From: an uncultured Caryophanales bacterium
GTDB lineage: Bacteria > Bacillota_I > Bacilli_A > RF39 > UBA660
Assembly (NCBI GenBank): GCA_937897245.1
Contig: CALCBO010000263.1
Span: 1 to 6,227, forward strand
DNA length: 6,227 bases
Direction: 5' to 3'
How positions within the stretch are numbered: the stretch's first letter is position 1; each line of letters starts with the position of its first letter. A model generated the notes under the pieces. It had not been told where the DNA came from and made no database searches. It saw nothing but the letters and a program-made list of their open reading frames with translations. Of the stretch, positions 6,171 to 6,227 are shown piece by piece. The position numbers and the translations under genes are program-made.

Positions 6171-6174
6171 TAAT

Positions 6175-6227
6175 ATGATAAAACGAAGAAATATAATAAT
6201 TATTTTATTACTATTATTTATTCCATT
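6175..6227 (+). CDS. N-terminus of a secreted or membrane protein (3'-truncated by the window edge)
   Basis: Only the first 17 codons are visible. They read MIKRRNIIIILLLLFIP: a basic start (KRR) followed by an unbroken Ile/Leu/Phe stretch, as in a signal peptide or an N-terminal membrane anchor. A strong ribosome binding site and a plausible promoter precede it, and it is divergent from rarA. The function cannot be inferred. It is the start of an exported protein or a type II membrane protein. Confidence 0.75.
   Translation, partial: MIKRRNIIIILLLLFIP

Noticed and set aside
1..6227. Alternative genetic code with TGA as tryptophan
   Set aside because: The tryptophans in all four main proteins are encoded by TGG, and no in-frame TGA interrupts a conserved gene.
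1..6227. tRNA, rRNA, insertion sequences, attachment sites or riboswitches
   Set aside because: Intergenic spaces are short (about 70, 10 and 115 bp) and accounted for by promoters, ribosome binding sites and terminators. I saw no transposase, tRNA-like cloverleaf or structured leader.

Overview
The window reads as chromosomal DNA of a very AT-rich Gram-positive bacterium (Firmicutes/Bacillota, probably gut-associated). The evidence is the A/T-ending codon usage, strong AGGAGG-type ribosome binding sites, sigma-A-like promoters, a wall-anchored Cna-B-repeat surface protein, and a RarA of Gram-positive type. Tryptophan is encoded by TGG, and the four visible stops are TAG or TAA, so nothing suggests the Mycoplasma code. 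The species cannot be named from the sequence.

Layout: (1) 1-2873 (+) is the 3' part of a very large surface adhesin. The frame is open from the first complete codon (position 3), so the gene starts outside the window. It carries an adhesin module, five tandem Cna-B-type domains, a prealbumin-like C-terminal domain, and an NPKTS-type sortase signal with a membrane anchor and basic tail. An intrinsic terminator follows. (2) 2940-4833 (+) is a two-gene operon with its own extended -10 promoter: a long-form ribose-phosphate pyrophosphokinase (PRPP synthetase), then a zinc-containing Sir2 NAD-dependent deacylase. (3) 4844-6058 (-) is rarA, an AAA+ ATPase of replication-fork maintenance, converging on the sir2 gene over a shared 15-bp-stem bidirectional terminator that contains both stop codons. 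(4) 6059-6174 is a divergent promoter region. (5) 6175-6227 (+) is the first 17 codons of a gene for a secreted or membrane protein.

The sequence supports several start corrections. The adhesin has no start in the window (the ATG at 489 is internal). The PRPP synthetase starts at 2968, because the ATG at 2947 overlaps the -10 box. The sirtuin starts at TTG 4114, because the GTG at 4105 is part of the Shine-Dalgarno sequence. RarA starts at 6058.

The most suggestive biology is the PRPP synthetase-sirtuin operon. PRPP is the co-substrate for rebuilding NAD from nicotinamide or nicotinate, and the sirtuin consumes NAD and releases nicotinamide, so the pair may link NAD turnover to protein deacylation. 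The adhesin is a multi-domain stalk in which all five Cna-B repeats keep the residues expected for intramolecular isopeptide bonds. I see no defence system, mobile element, CRISPR array, tRNA or rRNA here, and no clearly new system.
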